Assembly (NCBI GenBank): GCA_029891345.1
Contig: CM056994.1
Span: forward strand, 225,672,991 to 225,736,990
Origin: Dryococelus australis
Lineage: Eukaryota > Arthropoda > Insecta > Phasmatodea > Phasmatidae
DNA length: 64,000 nucleotides
Direction: 5' to 3'
Part shown: piece by piece, positions 60,870-64,000 of the stretch
Layout: each line of letters begins with the position of its first letter
Position numbering within the stretch: position 1 is the stretch's first letter
The notes under the pieces: model-generated
What the model was told of the DNA's origin: nothing
The model's input: only the letters and a program-made list of their open reading frames with translations
Database searches by the model: none
Translations under genes and position numbers: made by a program

Positions 60870-61252
60870 ATGTCTGACTCAGAGGCGAGTCAGCCTGACA
60901 CCCGCAGCACCCTAACCGAATTGAATGCCACCGGAATTAGCAATGCACTCTATTCAGTCTCCACTTGCCCAGGCACAGGCCTTAATGTGGTATAGTGCAA
61001 TTACTGCCTAAGGAATTATCATAATTCGTGCATTGGATGGGAGGACTACCTCGATATACTGACGGCTTAGAATACTGTTGCAAAGAATGCAGACTAGACA
61101 AACCTCAGGTGTGTCAATGGCTAGAATGCGAGGGCCAAGGCAGGCATAGGATATGCTGCATCTTATGTAACTGGGATTTCCACCATGCCTGTAACGACTG
61201 GTCAGATGAACGCATCCAACAACCCAGGCAGGTGTATTAGTGTGAAGTCTGC
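60870..61252 (+). pseudogene. Gag N-terminus with two PHD-like zinc fingers (element C)
   Basis: A gag-like start (MSDSEASQPDTRSTLTEL) at 60870 leads into two cysteine/histidine clusters. The first (60996-61090) reads CNYCLRNYHNSC, then a spacer and CCKEC: C-x2-C-x4-H-x2-C...C-x2-C. The second (61112-61252) has C-x4-C, then CILCNWDFHHAC and CEVC, the C4HC3 order of a PHD finger. Two TAG codons and a frameshift between the fingers, and another TAG before CEVC, show decay. PHD fingers usually bind histone H3 tails, so a role in chromatin targeting of the element is an inference. I did not see fingers in the related 19-kb gag, whose N-terminus is missing. Confidence 0.65.
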
Positions 61253-61259
61253 CGAAGAG

Positions 61260-62340
61260 AGCAGACTTACCAACCGACCAATCCAACCTGCAGTGATACC
61301 AGGACTACCCTGCAAATTAGAATTGTCGGAATTTAACGGGAAACTGTATGCCGACCACGCAAAATTCCTGAGCCAGTGTGAGAAGTAACTCGGGGAACAC
61401 CTCATCCCTTGCAAACAGTGGGTGAGCCACCAACTCACCGGCCTCGCCAGAAAATGGTGGGATAAATACTGCAAATTTGTTGAAGGTTGGCCACAATTCA
61501 AAGCCCAGCTAAATTCCCTCTTTTCTGATGACAAGATCCTAAGTAATCTTATTATAGACCTACACTCCTGCATGCAAAAACACAATGAAGAAGTAGAGTT
61601 GTTTATTAGATGGAAGGAATGCCTGCATAAATTGGTGTACCCAGAGCAGAGTGAAGGGCAGAGAGTCAGATGCATCACCTGCACCCTCCTATTCCTTCTT
61701 ACGCAAGTTGTTAGTTGTGTCCCGACCTCAGACGGTCGAGGAGCTCGCAGACCAGGCTAGGGAGCTCGAGATGAATGAGTGCCCCTACCCCGGAAGAAAA
61801 CAGCTGGCACGTGCCAGGACTAACGGTCCGGCCCCCTCCCCCAGACCGTCTGCAGGGCTCAACGTGACCTTGCCACGCCCCACCGCCCCCCTACCGCACT
61901 GCTGGTACTGCCTGGGGCTGCATTATAACACAGATTGCCCGAGGCGGCAAACACAGGAAACATGTGGTCCGTTTTGTGGGAACCACAGTGCAGAGAGTAA
62001 TTGCAACACACCAATCGGGAGGCCTCTAATTCTAAGCCCCATTTACGTGCACCCCAAACCATGTGATGCGAAGAACTCAGGACTTCCAATGTCTCGGCAT
62101 AAGCCTTACTGCAGGGACAGGACAGCCAGGCAAGTTCCGGAAAGGAGAACCCTTCCACCCCTCCGGGTGCCAGAAGGCCGCACCCTACCTCCACCTCCCC
62201 TCATTGCTCCCTCCTCTTGTCAAGGACAACACTCCTCTGGAGCTTGCTCTGTCCGGCAGGAGAGAGGGAGAGGGAAGGCAGACATCAGGGCGCATTCCCG
62301 CGTTTCCACCCCCCCCCCCCCTTAAACGCAGGCCCGGCCT
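61260..62340 (+). pseudogene. Capsid and nucleocapsid part of gag (element C)
   Basis: The capsid-like region reads LSEFNGKLYADHAKFLSQCE, then after a TAA LTGLARKWWDKYCKF, GWPQFKAQLNSLFSDDK and EEVELFIRWKECLHKLVYPE. This is the retroviral-type capsid signature shared by Ty3/gypsy gags. A frameshift near 61660 leads to PQTVEELADQARELEMNE in the 61651-62325 frame. A zinc knuckle CWYCLGLHYNTDC is at 61900-61938; its spacing is C-x2-C-x3-H-x4-C, one residue shorter than the usual x4. A second cysteine cluster (CGPFCGNHSAESNC) follows at 61963. The linker to the protease is proline- and arginine-rich. Confidence 0.8.
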
Positions 62341-62354
62341 AAAGAAGCCGCTTC

Positions 62355-62900
62355 GTGTCTACACGTGTCAAATTCAAATACCCCCCTCCATGTGCGGATG
62401 AGCCCTGCTTAAGAGTTCAGTTGAATGGTACCACTATTACAGCATTATTAGATACTTTTTCCGACTGCAACTTCATCAGTAGTAGAGTACTCACGTGGTG
62501 CCAAAGGGCCAGCGTGACCCCTACAAACCTAATGACCACAATGCCCCACAATATGGCCTGCCTAGGCTTGTCGGAGGAAATTACCCTTGACCTGCGGGTA
62601 CATGACCGTAACCTTAGAGTCCCCTTTTTAGTGACCCTTACCTGGAAGATTCCGTGGTAATAGAATGGCCCTGGCTGTGGGAACACAGTTGCTTGGTCGA
62701 CCGCCAGCAACTATGCACCATGGTAGTCAACTGGGATGGTAACCCGATTTCGACTACCACTCCCCCTGCCCCAGTCCGGCTGTTATGCATCCGGATCGAC
62801 CCTGCACCAGTTCCCCACCTAACGGGGACTCTTAACACCCACTCAGGCCCGACGCATCATGTGCCTTTGTGCCTTGTGCCTGACAACAGAGAGATGTAAA
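62355..62900 (+). pseudogene. Retroviral-type aspartic protease (element C)
   Basis: An open frame at 62355-62660 contains LRVQLNGTTITALLDTFSD and CNFISSRVLTW. The catalytic triplet at 62451 reads DTF where active enzymes have DTG/DSG, which should abolish activity. After a frameshift the sequence continues PWLWEHSCLVD and VVNWDGNPIS (62654-62899), the usual segment after the flap. It is related to the protease relic at 19.8 kb. The RT would follow downstream, but is not recognised before the window ends. Confidence 0.75.
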
Positions 62901-64000
62901 CCCCTTGGCCCCAATACATCTGACCATGACGTCAGCCCTCCGGGATACTTTAGACTACTGGGGGAGAGTAGTCAATTCCCAACCAGGGGCGGAGCCACCT
63001 GCAAGTCCCAGATATTCACACTACTCAAGAAGCTGCCCCCAGTTCACACCCAGACGGACATCACCACATGCCCGACCTGAGCCATCATGGTACGATCCGG
63101 CAGATCGCAGCAGACTCACGAGCCTACCTGATAGCTTGAGATGCAAAGGGATTACCCCTTCTCTTTCCACGACAAGCGCTGCGTTTAGGCCGCGTAAACC
63201 CCTTGTCCTCCCCCCTTCTTACCTCTCCCCTGGCTGTAAAGCACCAGGAATCTATTGAGGCATCGACCACACGTGCTTCGCTGAACGACGACCTGAACAT
63301 GGCTGTATACCCACTCCCATCAGGATAGGTTCTGGCCACGCCTCCCCCTGAAATGGCAGAGCCCCTCCAGTATAGGGATTCTAGGATGCATCCCCAGCTG
63401 TCCTACTCATCCTACCCCTTCCCAGGCAAGAATGGAGAAAGTGGGCGAGCCAAGGATGGAAGCCTGACGTAGTCCCCAGTTCCACCTGTGGACCCACTAG
63501 TCAACTTGGCGACCAGTCTCTGTAACTCGACAGTACAGGCTGGGGAGGATGAAAGAGATGCAGTGTCAACCGCAAAGGCAGTGAACGCAATTTACCAGTC
63601 GCCCGTGTGCGCTAAGGTCACCAGTCATATTCCTCCATCGTCGGGATAATCTACCGCTAGTCATTATCGAGTACCAATCACTCACACCGTGGCTGTGAAG
63701 TTACAAGGCCCCTGTCATGAGGGCACGCTGCGAAGTAGATGATGCCCCCAATACTACTCCAGTCCGAGAAGCAGATGTGCCCAGCAGTATAGCAACAGAT
63801 GATATCGTCGGCACCCAGAACGCTGGCCCCATGCTGACTTTGACTGCCAGGCCCACGTCACGAGTGGCCCCCGTGCGTGCCAGGTGCACGTGTCACATGC
63901 CAAGCTGCTACAGAGAGGCGCCATGGCGGGCGCCTGCCACATTTCGCTGGCTTGCTACAGTACCACGTAAGAGAGGGCGGCCCATGAAGCACTGCCTTGC
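62901..64000 (+). other. Continuation of element C, no domain recognised
   Basis: GC-rich sequence with many stops in all frames and no RT, RNase H or integrase motif. One minor frame near the end reads PRKRGRPMKHCL, an AT-hook-like basic stretch, but I do not assign it. The element continues past the window end. Confidence 0.35.

Noticed and set aside
61202-61684. 160-codon frame on the minus strand
   Set aside because: It is the shadow of the capsid coding region on the plus strand.
1-64000. CRISPR arrays, bacterial operons or prophage
   Set aside because: No regular spaced repeats and no prokaryotic coding density; the content is eukaryotic.
6218-64000. Further exons of the SH2 gene
   Set aside because: I looked for the second half of the SH2 domain by eye and found no convincing match, but short exons could be missed.

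Overview
This 64 kb window looks like non-coding DNA from a large-genome arthropod, most likely an insect. It is AT-rich, has no bacterial-style gene packing, and is made almost entirely of transposable-element relics. The only convincing host coding sequence I found is one 132-bp exon at 6086-6217 (+), encoding the N-terminal half of an SH2 domain. It has a phase-2 acceptor and a GTGAGT donor and most resembles Vav-family guanine nucleotide exchange factors. The rest of the window is therefore probably intronic or flanking DNA of that gene. The species is not determined.

Layout. 1-10 kb: a decayed hAT/ZBED transposase (3044-4854, +), the SH2 exon, a 250-bp tRNA-derived SINE with 17-bp target duplications (6561-6810), and a 1.4-kb non-autonomous hAT-like element with 8-bp duplications (8716-10117). 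11-19 kb: a Ty3/gypsy retrotransposon on the minus strand (about 11.19-14.38 kb), then a broken hAT-type transposase on the minus strand (15.37-18.34 kb) with a recent 145-bp tandem duplication. 19-35 kb: GC-rich LTR-retrotransposon debris. It holds a gag-protease relic (19.0-20.0 kb), the first of two pogo/Tigger-like elements (23811-25452), and a retroelement present twice in opposite orientation (about 28.3-29.9 kb + and 33.2-34.9 kb -).

35-48 kb: a mariner-like relic, then a six-exon minus-strand pseudogene of an IS630/Tc1/mariner DDE transposase (37.85-43.95 kb). Its splice sites and reading phases largely match across introns, and its introns contain a TA-flanked 236-bp MITE and a 5'-truncated LINE. 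Next comes a repeat family split by a 1.78-kb TA-flanked insertion, which can be defined because an uninterrupted copy lies at 57.6-58.15 kb. 50-57 kb: a minus-strand Ty3/gypsy element (gag to integrase) containing the second pogo-like copy in its reverse transcriptase and a Tc1 fragment between protease and RT. 58.5-64 kb: the 5' part of another gypsy-like element, with a TATA-bearing LTR, a primer-binding site at 60711, and a gag that starts with two PHD-like zinc fingers before capsid, zinc knuckle and protease. It runs off the window end.

All the mobile coding sequences have stops, frameshifts or lost catalytic residues, so none appears active. The most unusual observations are the intron-bearing DDE transposase gene, the tandem PHD-like fingers in an LTR-retrotransposon gag, and the related TIRs of the 236-bp MITE and the 1.78-kb insertion. 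Identifications rest on reading motifs by eye; no database search was run.
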